Program-made: the position numbers and the translations under genes
Shown: positions 45,684-57,042 of the stretch, piece after piece
Layout of the letters: each line of letters starts with the position of its first letter
How positions within the stretch are numbered: the stretch's first letter is position 1
The notes under the pieces: generated by a model
Database searches by the model: none
Seen by the model: only the letters and a program-made list of their open reading frames with translations
Told to the model about the DNA's origin: nothing
NCBI RefSeq assembly: GCF_037975245.1
Contig: NC_092568.1
Location: 13,727,501 to 13,791,500 of the forward strand
Source: Apostichopus japonicus
Lineage: Eukaryota > Echinodermata > Holothuroidea > Aspidochirotida > Stichopodidae
Direction of reading: 5' to 3'
DNA length: 64,000 nucleotides

Positions 45684-46110
45684 TCTTCATGGTCATTCTC
45701 TAAAAAACCTAAAATGTATTTTAATTGCCTCGAACTTCAAATCAACTACTGAACGTAAACGTAAAGAAATCGATTGGATCTTTCGTATTAAGTCTCACAT
45801 CACCGGCCTCAACAAAGACTTGGGACCCCTTAACAACTACCAGTTCTACAAGCATATGTAATCCGTTCTTTGCTCCTTAATCCGCTTCCTGTATAGTCAT
45901 GGTTTATTTGGTTTTAATTCCATCATTGCAACTTACTCTTATCTAGCGTCATACTTTCATTGTGTCACATTTTGTACTTCTCATTCGACTGCCAAGTATT
46001 GCTGACGAAGGTCCCAGGGGGACCGAAAATTCCAATATATTTTGTAAAACTTACTCCTTATTTGTCAATTATGAGTCATATCTTATTTCTCTGGTTTTCT
46101 CTAATAATAT
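45666..46110 (+). repeat. Penelope-like element arm 2 (inverted copy)
   Basis: Inverted duplicate of arm 1. It re-encodes the end of the endonuclease (VSEHFNLHGHSLKNLKCIL onward) on the plus strand; the open frame 45604-45861 arises by read-in from antisense RT sequence and is not a separate gene. Confidence 0.93.
45997..46037 (+). ncRNA. Hammerhead ribozyme in arm 2
   Basis: The order fits a minimal type I hammerhead: stem I TATTG (45997-46001) with CAATA (46033-46037), core CTGACGA (46002-46008), one extra A, stem II GGTCCC-AGG-GGGACC (46010-46024), GAA (46025-46027), a self-complementary AATT for stem III, and the cleavage base C at 46032. A stem III this short and palindromic is the form reported for Penelope-like elements, thought to cleave as a dimer. 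Activity is inferred, not shown; the extra A before stem II is a possible weakness. Confidence 0.8.
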
Positions 46111-46139
46111 TTTCTTTTGGAGTAAACGTGGATTTTCGT

Positions 46140-46179
<40 letters not shown>

Positions 46180-46180
46180 T

Positions 46181-46274
46181 CAGAGGACAAGAAATTCGGG
46201 GAGGAGATTTTTTTTTTTCTCCTCTCAGGCTGCCCAAATTTTTCAGGACTTTTGCCCGAATTTCTTGTCCTCTG
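46181..46274. repeat. Fold-back inverted repeat
   Basis: CAGAGGACAAGAAATTCGGG at 46181-46200 is exactly inverted at 46255-46274, with 54 bases between them containing a T run. It lies just inside the right end of the 5.1-kb composite and could be the remnant of a small TIR element. Confidence 0.85.
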
Positions 46275-47212
46275 GAAATTTGGGGGGGCAGTCTGCCCCC
46301 CTGCCCCCCCGCCTCGTACGCCTATGAATATGATCACAAGATAATGTGACATCAAATGCTTTAACAAATTCAACTACTGTACATTGCAACCACTGTGCAT
46401 TAATCCCTTGCACAAATAGCTAATTGTATGACTTTTGTTTCCATTTCCTGAGATATATATTTACTATTGTATACTATTTTCATACAATTGTATTCACGAA
46501 TGACGATATCTCATGTCTAGTCAGTCTGTCATTTCTCCCCCCCCCCCCTATCATCATGTTGCGACTGCTCCTTGGAACTTCCTGTTGTGAGGTAGACCTG
46601 TCACTGTTTAACACTGGCAAGGAAGGATGCCTTTGCACTTCATGTCCCCTCATAACTCTAATCCTTTCTTACTAATCACTGTAATATGGAAGTAAGGAAA
46701 ACGTTAAAAAAATTTAAAAAATGCTTTTATTACTTTATTTTTTTTTTTTTAATACTTTTATTATGGAATAAGTACATCTGCTACAATATTTGTTTGCATC
46801 TGACATCTAGAAAACTTTTTAAATGGCCAATTAGCCAAGTTCTGTTTCTTAATTCATATTAAACAAATTATATACTAAAATTAATAGATGTCTTGAAAAA
46901 TAAACTCACAACTGTCCAGTGTGTTGAGAGAGATTATCCCATGGATCTTGGAGATTACAGCAGTTAATGGGTACAACATATACTTGTAAGCCTGATTGAC
47001 CTTGTTATTTGGTGCTACTGTATATTGTATCCCAGTAAGTTAACGTACAGTACAGACAAATAGCAGGAAAAACAGATAATGCAACATGGTTTCAATCAAT
47101 TTTGTTTGTGATTTGAACTGTTCATCACATCATGGTATATATCAGGAATAATATTATGTATTAGAAGGTAAATAATCATATATAAGCTTTAATCACTCTT
47201 TTATCTCGACAG

Positions 47213-47329
47213 GTGCAAAAATCAAAGTGGGTCTGCAATTGAGAAGGCACTCTCTCAGTAAGATTTGCTTAATACCAAGTGACGGTAGCAATCGGGTTCC
47301 AAACATTGGATCATTTCATAACCACTCAG
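47213..47329 (+). CDS. Plus-strand gene exon
   Basis: Acceptor TATCTCGACAG|GTG and donor ACTCAG|GTTAGT. Entered with A| (A+GT = serine), 38 codons, leaving G. The peptide contains AKIKVGLQLRRHSLSKICLI. It follows the 5.1-kb transposon carried in the preceding intron. Confidence 0.75.
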
Positions 47330-49326
47330 GTTAGTGTAAATTCAAATAGAATCTCTCAATCTCTCACTTCATTCTTACTAAGAGTCTAAGAGATCTATGT
47401 TGTTACAACCAGTTCCAGTTGTCAACTCCTTATTTGCAGGTAATTAACCATACAGTTCAGTATAGACAATTTTTGTGTCATACAAATTTCACACTGTAGT
47501 GAAGATTTTTATTTATTATCTTTTCATTAAACAACTTATATTATGTTGTAATGCATATTTGCATGGATTTGAATGATTACAATGTGCTCAAGTATCTTAT
47601 CTTCCTATTATTCATAGTACTTCATCTTCCCATTAATCATAAACCATGGTACCACCAGATTGTAGTACATTGTATGCAACATGCAGCTTTACGTTTAATT
47701 TAATGCTACAGATTTCTATCAGTTATCAAGGTATTAAATGCATAGAAGAGAGGTTTTTCATATGATCATAAATAACCTGAAAATGTCAATTTACTTCGCT
47801 CCTCTTTTACCTGTCTCCCACTCCACATCTAACCTTAACTACACATCGGAATGTTTTAGCACTGCTAAACCCTCTTTGGAAATCGCCCACTTACTCCTTC
47901 CAAATCTACCATTCTAAAGGAAACAACACAGGTTTTTACCAAGATTTGTGTCAACGTTTTTCCATCGTTAGCTTGATTATGGTGATAGTTTTTGGATTTT
48001 CCAACATTTGGAACCAAATTTCTGTCACTATTTCTTTACTTTCCTCGTGTTTTGACATGTTTTTGTCCTCTCTCTCACTTCATTCTTGTTCATTGCTTTG
48101 TTTTGTACAGGTACCCATTCTGGTAAAAAAAAATGTTCAGATCCGCCGTAGTGCAAAAATTGCCTGTAATTAAGTCAACCGATTTTGTTCACCTAGCTGA
48201 GGAGTTTAGGTCCTGTTCTTCACAAGTAGGATTATGCTAAAGCCTTCTGTATGTTTGGCTCTGGTTGCACGTGTACAAGTTGTGATTTGGTTTCGTTTTT
48301 TTTAGATTTTTAATCTTAAAAATTCAGGAAACTTGTCCTTGCAAATAGGCAACAAAGGTGTTTGTACCCACTTTTGTACCCAAATAAGAAAATTAGCCAT
48401 TTAGATTCCTGTAGTATAAATTCACATTTCCTTACTTATTTTCACTGAAGTTTTGCCTGTGCAGAGGGATAAAATACGGTGTATGAACAAACTATCTTAG
48501 TGGAACGTTTGAATACTTTTTGTTTCAACTCGATAATTGTGATCAAATCAACCAGTGTTGAGTGAAAATCTGAAACTGTTGAAAAGAATCATGGTAGCGA
48601 TAACAGCCACCTTGTCTCAAAAGTCAAAACTCCATAAAATGTTGTAAAATTTCTATTTATGACCGATGGCATGTAGAACATGCCTCAAGAATAATTTATG
48701 ATGTGTTTGGTCACCTTAAGTGCATCAATTGGTATTCTGACTCGAAACATTTGTTTCTTCATGTTTTTGTGTTAACGAAACTTATATTATCCTACCGTTG
48801 TTAGTGTATGACACAGTGAAGCCTAACCAACCTGGCAGTTCCAATCTAATCACAGGAAATTTGGAAACCATCATTGGCTAATTTTAGTATGAAAATCTCT
48901 GTTAATGGAAGTGTTGTTAACCCTTTAGCTTGCGTACATTGTTATGGTTTATTTGTTTTCAAACAAATTCAATCATCTGTAGGGTTGGAAGAAATATTGG
49001 AGAAGTTTTTGAGAATTAGTTGTGGATTTTTGAAAAGAAAGAAAGAGAGATGTTCATTAAAAAATGTGCTTTGTTATGTTTTTTCATAGAACTAGTTGTG
49101 AGTGTGTGTGCCTGGTTTGTTTCTCAAAAAAAAGAAGTTTCAGTGCTCAGGATGCAAGCAATTTGAGGATTTTGCGTCCCTGGCTAATAAATTGCGTCCC
49201 AGACGCAGAATCCTGCATTCGTAACAATGCTGAGGCCTGATTTTCAATTCCCAGTTCCAGACTGGAAAGAAGGAAATTCTTCATGAATTTAAAGTTTTTC
49301 AGTTTTATATTTCTTTACTCTGCTAG

Positions 49327-49552
49327 GAGGAGGATTTGATGACATGCTACTTTTTCCTGAAAAGGCTCAAGTTGTCGTTTGTGAAAATGTTCCAGTTAAC
49401 AAGGATTCAATTTTGTATAATGATACAAAGTCAATCAGCACCAACTCGCAGCCAATAAGCAAGTACTTCAAATCTACAAGCACAAGTGAAAGCTGTCCTA
49501 GGAAAACTGTGAGCAGTGATGCCAAGAAAAAGAAACTATGCCTGAAAAAAAT
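49327..49552 (+). CDS. Plus-strand gene exon with PIP-box-like motif
   Basis: Acceptor ACTCTGCTAG|GA and donor AAAAAT|GTGAGA. Seventy-four codons; starts GGGFDDMLLFPEKAQ and ends in a basic KKKKLCLKK run. The stretch SQPISKYF (49446-49469) fits the hydrophobic/aromatic spacing of PCNA-interacting boxes (I-x-x-Y-F) but has S, not Q, at the first position. Phase 1 in, 2 out. Confidence 0.8.
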
Positions 49553-51121
49553 GTGAGATAATATTTTTGCTTTCAAATATTTATAATGCAGCAGTTGCAG
49601 ATTCACAATTTTGGGATGAAAAGCTGTTGTAAGTGGTAATAAACATTATTAGTCTCTTATGATAATCTAAATATCTTATTGTGAGATAATGAATTAGAAA
49701 TATTGGCTTTGTTCATTCTTTGCTGAAGGCAGAACAAATTTATCGGAATTTGCTGGTGTACATGTTTTTGGTTACATGCGGTGAGGTGTGTATGTGTGTG
49801 AGGGGAGCTTGTAAATACCACGCCCGTACAAGCTTTCTTTTAGGGGGAAGCTCTACAGTATATCTCCTTTTGAGAAAAGTTTTTTTTTATGGAGGGGTGC
49901 TTAAATACAAAATGGTGTGATCTATTGTAATTTACAGAGATCATTTATTTTCAAGCAATCTTAATGCATAACCTAGACCTAAGAACCCTCTCTTGATTTT
50001 GTTGAAACTGATCAATCTTTTAGAGAACAAATTTAATATCATGCTGGGGGCTGCATTCTACTTAAAAAATAATGCCAGATGTTATTCATCTGGTAGATTA
50101 TGGGTAGACAATGCTGAGGAAGAATGTACATGGCTCATAAATTCTCAAACCAGGTAGGAGAACTTTGTGAAATTTACTTAGCTCCTTGCTTACCTGTCTC
50201 CTCACAATCTCAGAATGCTGGTTCTATCGTGTCTAGAATGAACTGGTAACCTATTCACATTGTGCGCCCTCTATGACTGGACCCCTCTGGTCAACGCCCC
50301 CCTTCTCATTCTACAAACTTGATTGGCTTCTTCGCTTTTTCGAAGCAAATCTTCCAAAATCAAAGGAAAACATAAGATAGCTTGGGAGAAATGAACAAGA
50401 CCCTACTATCAATCTAAAGCGTTGCCGCGGGCTTTCTCTGGGCAGTACAGAAAATAGCTTTGTGAATAAGAAAGGTAGACTAGGCTGTTCATACTAGGGT
50501 CTTAACAAGACCACGATGTAAGAAAGTATGTAAAAATTGTCATTTGATATCAACAGAGGTGAAATCACTTGATCCCAAAGTTTGCAACTTGGGCAAATGT
50601 TTTTATCTGTGTAGTGCAAGAATTCCATAATTTGCAACAGAGGTTACAGTATATAGGTAAGTGAAGTAGCCTTCAAAACCTGAAGCCTTTTAAACATGTT
50701 ATGTGGAGACAAGAATGCTGACAGAGGTCATGCTACTGTTATGTAATATTAATGTACAAGCTAGACCAAAATATGAAAATGTTCTAACCATGTAACACCA
50801 AAGAAATACCTTGGTCAAAAAGGAGTTGTGAATGATGCTATGCTCTTATGATGTGCATGGAATACAAACTATTAATGTGGATCAAAGGTCAGTAGAGGTT
50901 AAAAACTTTTAGACATGTATTCTCAATTTGCCATTACTTTTGTAGTTATCTTTAAGTTACAGTTCATTGCCTTGGTTCCTTGGTGACATTATAAACATAC
51001 AATCCATTATGGCATGATACTGGTTTTCCATTTTCCTTTATATTGCAATAAACCAGTTTGGAACATAGTCACAATGTTGAATACCTGTGTAATGTTTATA
51101 CAAATTCTTGCTCTATTTTAG

Positions 51122-53242
51122 TGTTTCTCAGACAAATATGAAATCAGCCTCTGATGGAGCTGGGTTTGTGCCAGGCTGTCCAAGGTCATCAGACAACTAC
51201 ATGTTTAGCAACAATGGACTAAGTATTACCTGTCATAAAGATCTTGCACTACAGGATCATGAGGAAATCCAGAACATGAACCTGGATATTCACCATAGGC
51301 TGAGTGTTCATTCAAAGGAGAACACAGCAATGTCAGAGATGCCAGAGCAAAGCAGGGAAAAGAAGGACAGAGTTCAAATGGAAAGTAATATCTTGGATGC
51401 TGAAAGAAATAGCTTGTATTTAACACAGAATTACACCGAGAGGGATCATGAAATCAGTGGTTGCAGAAAGAAACAAAGTATTGAATGGAATTTTGGAGAG
51501 AAGTGCATCAGGAGTAAGACAATAGATTCTAGTAATTGTTATGACCCTGACTATTACAATGGGAAAGATACTTGTGGCGTGAACTGTCCTGTTACAGAGT
51601 ATGCCATGGGAATACAGCAGAGCAAATTAAGTTCAGATATATTGGTTGAATGTACAGCTATTAAAGGCCAAGAAAATTGCTCTGAGAAGGCACAAGAAAA
51701 GGAAATATCCTTCACCAAATATCCCAGATACGAAAATAATTTTATAATGGGGAAGAAAGAAAAAAGTTTTGCTGACATTTTAGGAGACAAATATGTAGGT
51801 AAGACAATGAACACAAATGAAAAGAAGCAAAGCTTGATATTTCCATCTTTCAAGGAAAATAGAGAACTTGAAGAGGATAGATCAGGTGATGAAATGATAA
51901 ATTGTGCAAGAAAGGAAGTTTTGATGGGAAGAAGAAGAGACTCAAGCATTCACGATCAAAGTTCACTTCTAAAGGTTGAAAACAGAAAGAGAAAAAAATT
52001 GAAAAGAGGATTGTACCAAACCATCAATCCATCTAGCAGCGATGAGGAGTCATGCCATGTAGATATTTCACTTTTATTACAAGAGAAAAGCTTTAAACGA
52101 GTGTGTTTGAAAGCTGAAGATAAGACAGACCTTGAGCAGTCTAGAGAACGTCTTCAAATTATACAGCCGAAGCATTGCACAATCGAAACTGAGGCTGAGC
52201 ATGTTGGCCAATCTTCTAATGTTAGAGCTAAAGAAATTGCACCTGTCATTTCAGAGAAAACTGGCAAAGCAGTCTTGAATTGTCAAAGTGATCATTTGTT
52301 GATATTGAGTAACGCTACTTGTGACAATAAACCTAAACTTCATTCTGAAAGGGATCACCCATGGCAGGGAGCAATAGGAAATGATGAATGTTTCCAAAAC
52401 ATGGATGCACTATTTTGTAATGAAACTCCTGTGAATTCTGAACTTAAAAGCCAAAGAAACTTGGATGATGAGGCCATGCCAGGTATATTAAAGGAAGGTG
52501 ATGGCTCTTTGAGGTTTGACCAGTCAGGAAGTTCTGTCTCTCAAGAGTCAGATGATAGTCTTCCAGAAATAAGTTATGCCAGAGTAGTGGAGAAAAAAAT
52601 GGATGTGTTCGCAGGAACAGCTTTTGAAGAGTCGACAGGAGACAAAGAATTATCAAACAGCTATCATAAAGATTTACCTACAGAGGAAAATGTTAACGAA
52701 CACCACATCATTCGAAAACTTGGTTTATCACTTCAAAAGGATGTTTTAAACAAAGAAACCAGTAAAAGGAAGATAAAACTGACTGCAGTTGCAGATGGTT
52801 CTGACTGTCTTACTAGTGGTGATGATAACTGTCTTCAAAACAACGTTTCTGCTCATGCTTATTCAAATCTTCAAACTAGTGGTAAACGAACATTTTTTCC
52901 AATATGCAGCTATGAATATATCCAAAGTCAAAATGAAAGCTTTTCCTTGAAACATGTTATTGGTGAAGCCTCAAAGGACAGAAATATAAAGAAAAGGCCA
53001 AAATCGTTTCAAGCCACTAACTTGCAAAAGAAAAAATCATTTGGTAGTTTGAAGCAATTTGATGATAATGCATATAAAAGGACCAAGAAAGTGGGTGGCA
53101 TTCATCATAAATCTCAGTTAGAAGTCACACCTGAGACATGTAGCAGATGGTGGATAAATGATGCCAAGAAGGATGTCAGGTCAGAGGTCATAGACTGTGA
53201 TTTCAGTGACGATGAAATGGAGGAATCCTTGAAAACCATCAA
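51122..53242 (+). CDS. Plus-strand gene, large disordered central exon (2,121 nt)
   Basis: Acceptor TCTATTTTAG|T and donor ATCAA|GTAAGT. It is the longest open frame in the window, entered with AT|T so that 706 codons stay in frame; an ATG at 51108 in the upstream intron is not needed. Composition is Ser/Lys/Glu/Asp-rich with many RKKR-type clusters (RKRKKLKRG), acidic serine patches (PSSSDEES, QESDDSLPEIS, DCDFSDDEMEE) and no globular domain. Such exons typify large nuclear scaffold, DNA-repair or chromatin proteins. The DSLPEIS and SDDEMEE patches look like CK2 or SUMO-type sites, which is inference. Confidence 0.9.
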
Positions 53243-53727
53243 GTAAGTGTGATCAAACATGAAAACTATTTTATATGTTCATTCGTGTAGGGTTGTATGT
53301 CATACCAAGTCCATAAATACCTGGACATACTCTGCTTCCTCTGATTTTTTTTATTACTAATACTGGAACAATATTTCACGATTTCTTCTCATTGAGAATC
53401 ATACAGTTTGACAAACTTGGCTGTGCCCAGAAATTATGTTTTGCCTTTTTGGTTTTGATGATAATCAAAACCTATGAGATCATGATTGGTTCAGTGTGTT
53501 TGTCACTCTGCTTGTAAACAGGGTAAAAAAGATCATACTAATGTAAAATTTGTGAAAGGCTTATAACTGTAAAGTCTGGCATTGGATATCATTCACATAA
53601 TTATGATCCCATAATTTCCATTAAACTCACTTAATTTTTCAAGCAAATACCACTTTGCTAAAATTGTGTGTCATGTTTACAATTGTTGTGAAGAAACTCC
53701 TGCACTGTTGTTTCTTTTACTTACCAG

Positions 53728-53812
53728 GAATGTCTCAGAGCTTTCGGGGGACCAACTGCAATACCTTACAAAAGTCAATGCGAGTTACCTCAGAGAAATA
53801 TTTCAAGGAAGG
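53728..53812 (+). CDS. Plus-strand gene exon
   Basis: Acceptor TTACTTACCAG|G and donor GGAAGG|GTAAAA. Entered with AA|G (lysine), 28 codons, phase 0 out: NVSELSGDQLQYLTKVNASY, then LREIFQGR. Short helical segment. Confidence 0.75.
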
Positions 53813-53989
53813 GTAAAAATTTAGTTATTTGTAACTAAAAATAAGATACTTCAAAACAATTCTGGATTCCTTACCAGAGGCAAAGCAATCGATGTGGAGG
53901 TGATAGCATGTGTATGCATATTTATGTCGATCTGCTGTATGTGACACTGCTTGTAAACACAATAACACAGAAAGTTCATGATGGTTGAA

Positions 53990-54430
53990 CTTAATACTTT
54001 GTCTTAGTGAGTACAAAAACCCTATTGAAATTGGTGGAGGCCAAAAGATATTTGAGGTCAGTCTGAAAACCTGGAAATCTTGATAACTCAAGAAGGAAAA
54101 CTTGATTGAACTTCATAGTTGGTATGTGGCTCTCCCTTGTTGAGTATAAAAACCTTATTGAAATTGGTGGAGGTCATTTGAGGGCAACCTTAGGGAAAGT
54201 CTATAAAAATATTTATAAACATAACTGCAATAGCAAAGCATCAGAGGACTTAATACTTGGTTTGTGAATCCACCATAGTGGTTACCAAGAGTCTGTCATT
54301 TCTATGTAGGTCAAAGGTAATTTGAGGTCAACAGAGGTCAAAGTCTGAAAATATTGTCAACACAGTAACTCCTATAGCTTGGATCAATTGCAAACCTGAA
54401 TATGATAATTGAGGTCAAAGGTTGTAGACA
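53990..54430 (+). repeat. AGGTCA-type repeat units in intron
   Basis: Three successive worn units: GAGTACAAAAACCCTATTGA, GGTATGTGGCTCTCCCTTG, GAAATTGGTGGAGGTCATTT and GAGGTCAACAGAGGTCAAAG. Same family as 36880-38370. Confidence 0.8.
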
Positions 54431-55049
54431 CATTGTTTGAATAAATGAAACTTTTGACACATTATATTTCTCATATGCATGTCTATATTTGTTACATGTG
54501 ACCGTGTGTGTTCCATATCCAGTACAAAACCCAAGTAACCTACTCTTTTTTACAAGTAGACTATGCCATAGTTCATTTAGAGTCATTAAAGTTCAAAAAT
54601 AAAAAGACTAAGCAATTATTCACAAAGTTAGCATGGAATACTTTTATCTATCCTTTAAAATGGAATTGAATGTTCATTAGAACACTTAATGATTTAGGTT
54701 TTTCATGAACTTTTAGGAACTTTCATGGTGACAAGAGATATCCAAGAGAATGCCAACAATAATGGGAAAGTGAAGATTCAATGGAACAGTATTTTGACTG
54801 ATAAGTATATGAATGGTCTATTTTAACTGCACAATATTAAACTGATGAAGGCTGCAAGAAATGATTTCACTGCAAACTGTATTTGTTGTATATAGCTTCA
54901 TATTATTTTGGTTGATCTTTAGAAACAGTGGGTCAGACCATTGAGAAAATTAAATTAAACATGTTAAACCTAATTTTTCCTTACTTAATTTTTGGAAATA
55001 GTTTACATTGATATAAGTTAATACCAACACCTTTTTAAGGAATAATTCA

Positions 55050-55165
55050 GGCCAGATTTTGAAAAAGATCCGGCCGGATTTTGAAAAAAATCCGGCCGGA
55101 ACCGGATAATTCCTCACTATCCGGCCGGATAGTCCGGCCGGACCGGATATCCGGTGCATCCCTAA
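55050..55165 (-). mobile_element. hAT-type terminal fragment, CCGGCCGGA-rich
   Basis: Read on the minus strand it starts TAGGGATGCACCGGATATCC, the terminal consensus of many hAT elements (TAGGGxTGCACCG). It continues with ATCCGGCCGGA repeated five or so times, direct and palindromic. Only this end is recognisable; no second terminus was found. Confidence 0.65.
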
Positions 55166-56993
55166 TAATAGTCTAGCCAGGTATTTCTGAAAATCTAACC
55201 AGATTTATCTCTTAAGGAGGTGATGGTAGTAACTCAATTTGAAGTAACATTTCTTCCAAATATTTGTAAATACTATCCAAGAAAGGAAATATACAGTTTA
55301 TCATAGTCAGGCCTTGACATTTACTGGCTGAATACAACAAAATATTGCTGTTTTGCTTGTAGAAAAAAAAAGACAGTCTAGCATTTTTCTGTCATTAGAC
55401 ATTAGGTACATAAACATCAAATACAAACACAGTAACTGACTTTGGAACTGTGAGCTTAATTTTAGCTAGTAGATACAACAAAGTAGAAACAAATGTTATT
55501 AGTTGAGCAGTTAAATACAACCACAGACATTGTTAACTATTAGTCTATCATTATCCCATTATTTTTTTACTTCACCCCTAATTAGTTGCATTTCAGCTTT
55601 ATTCTGTCACTAGTGATCAAATTGTGAAAACCTTGTAAACATGATATACAGTATAACAAAGGGAAGCTTGGACGAATCTCATATTTAGTATGTTGTTGTG
55701 ACACTTTAAGTTCAAGAAGCCTATTTTTTTGTTGTGGAGGTCATAGGTCACTTGGAGTCACCAGAGGCGAAACTGTGGAAACCTTGTTTCATAATCTTCC
55801 GTATCTCCCACCGACCAGCCTATAATATAACTTGTGCGCCTTATAAGAATAGGAGGCTGTTGGCAATTGAAAAGTAGCTTATTGGCAGCCGTAGAATCTG
55901 GGTTCAGGAGACAAACAAATTGCCATTGCCGTCAGTGTGTCGCTTCACTGCCTACTTTTGCTGCTTACATTGTGTGCAAAAAGGTGTACTCTTTGTACAT
56001 ACAGCGTTGTATTTGGAACGAATGATATCACTGAATCATCGGTATTATATATTTGCTTCCATTGTTGAAGTTTTCACTCGTATTTTGCAATTGTTGAGAT
56101 TCAGTGCCAAATAATAACTTCAGGTTTGGATGTAGTTACTTTGGGGAAATGGCTAGGTGCTGTTTACAAAAATTAACCGTTGCCTAGTTAGATTTTTATC
56201 AATGCGAATTAACTGTGTATAAAATGGTTCGCTATCTGCACGTGCGTTACAGGTAGGTACAGGAAGTTTTCATATGCGGAGATTGCGCCATGTTTACTTT
56301 GTTCAACACATACTTTAGGTGGAAAAAGTTTAAATTTCATATTGCACAGAAACATTATTTCCAATGTGCAATTACGTAGCACCATGTATCTGCCCAAGTG
56401 CCAAACCTTTGTTCACAGAAAGTATTGATGTGTAGATCTGTACTATGGAGACTTCAACAGCAATCATAGTGCCGAGTGAATTTTGCATTTCACGATTATA
56501 TTTTTAGTCAAGGTCGCCAACTAGCGTGTACATTTCAAAATATTTGTCGAGGCCCGAGAAGAAGCCTGTTGTCTTTGGTAGAGATCAATCAGTTTGCTGA
56601 ATACTGTACAAGAAAAGTGTCCATCTTGTTTATCAGCTACCAATCAATGTGAATATTGCTTGTCATATGTCCAGGCTAGATTGAAGTATGTTGTTCATCC
56701 TGGCTATACCCTACAGCCTAGTGTGTCACATTCATATATGATTATTCATGTAGCATCATTGCAACTGCACTGCAGTTTTGCTGTCTGGTTACCAAAGTAG
56801 GTCTTGCTTTGAGCATATTTTTAGGAGCTGCAGATTTTATTTTCTCTTGAAAAAATCTGGTCTGGATGGATTTTGTGTTAGGTCCAATTTTGGATTGATC
56901 CAGAAATGTTGATCCTGTGCAATCCTTGTGCTCGGAAAGATTTATCAGATCTCCAAAGATTAAAAGTACACTGTCTCATTTTATTTCCATTAG

Positions 56994-57042
56994 AGAGCCT
57001 GTCTGCGACATACAGAGTACAAGAGTAGTAGTTCATTAAGAG
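56994..57042 (+). CDS. Plus-strand gene short exon (49 nt)
   Basis: Acceptor ATTTCCATTAG|AGA and donor TTAAGAG|GTAAGA. Sixteen codons plus one base (RACLRHTEYKSSSSLR). It enters in phase 0 and leaves phase 1, exactly what the next exon (CC|GAA) requires. Without it the neighbouring exons do not join. Confidence 0.65.

Larger units (their letters stand above)
43869..46110 (-). mobile_element. 5'-truncated Penelope-like element with 445-bp inverted arms
   Basis: The minus-strand ORF (44118-45665) carries RT and GIY-YIG endonuclease domains, the signature of EN+ Penelope-like elements. The segment 43869-44313 (last codons plus 3' UTR) recurs inverted at 45666-46110 over 445 bp and appears identical, so a partial 3' copy sits head-to-head against the truncated 5' end. 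This is the known inverted pseudo-LTR arrangement of the group. The copy is flanked by an AT microsatellite on its left and, after about 30 bp, another on its right, suggesting insertion into an AT repeat. Each arm carries a hammerhead ribozyme. The near-perfect arms and the intact ORF indicate recent activity. Confidence 0.95.
41184..46334. mobile_element. 5.1-kb TIR-bounded composite with exact 8-bp duplication
   Basis: The left end CATAGGCGTACG starts at 41192 and the right end CGTACGCCTATG closes at 46326. AATATGAT is duplicated exactly at 41184-41191 and 46327-46334. The 8-bp target duplication and terminal poly-G/C suggest a hAT-like non-autonomous element. It lies in the intron between the exons ending at 40996 and starting at 47213. 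It contains a hairpin module near its left end (41260), a three-unit tandem repeat (42372-42960), a second hairpin module (43440), a Penelope-like element (43869-46110) and a fold-back (46181-46274). No own transposase was seen. Confidence 0.85.
46335..51121. other. Intronic sequence between coding exons
   Basis: Apart from the exons at 47213-47329 and 49327-49552, nothing coding was seen. A copy of the 16240-16740 repeat lies at about 49800-50110 and AGGTCA-type pieces at about 50560-50930. Short open frames at 47946-48173 and 48874-49089 lack splice context and family features. Confidence 0.5.

Noticed and set aside
45604-45861. Plus-strand frame ending like the endonuclease
   Set aside because: It is the inverted arm of the Penelope-like element read from antisense RT sequence; the catalytic GIY-YIG motif is absent, so it is not a second gene.
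51554-51949. Minus-strand 131-codon frame
   Set aside because: Antisense shadow of the large coding exon 51122-53242.
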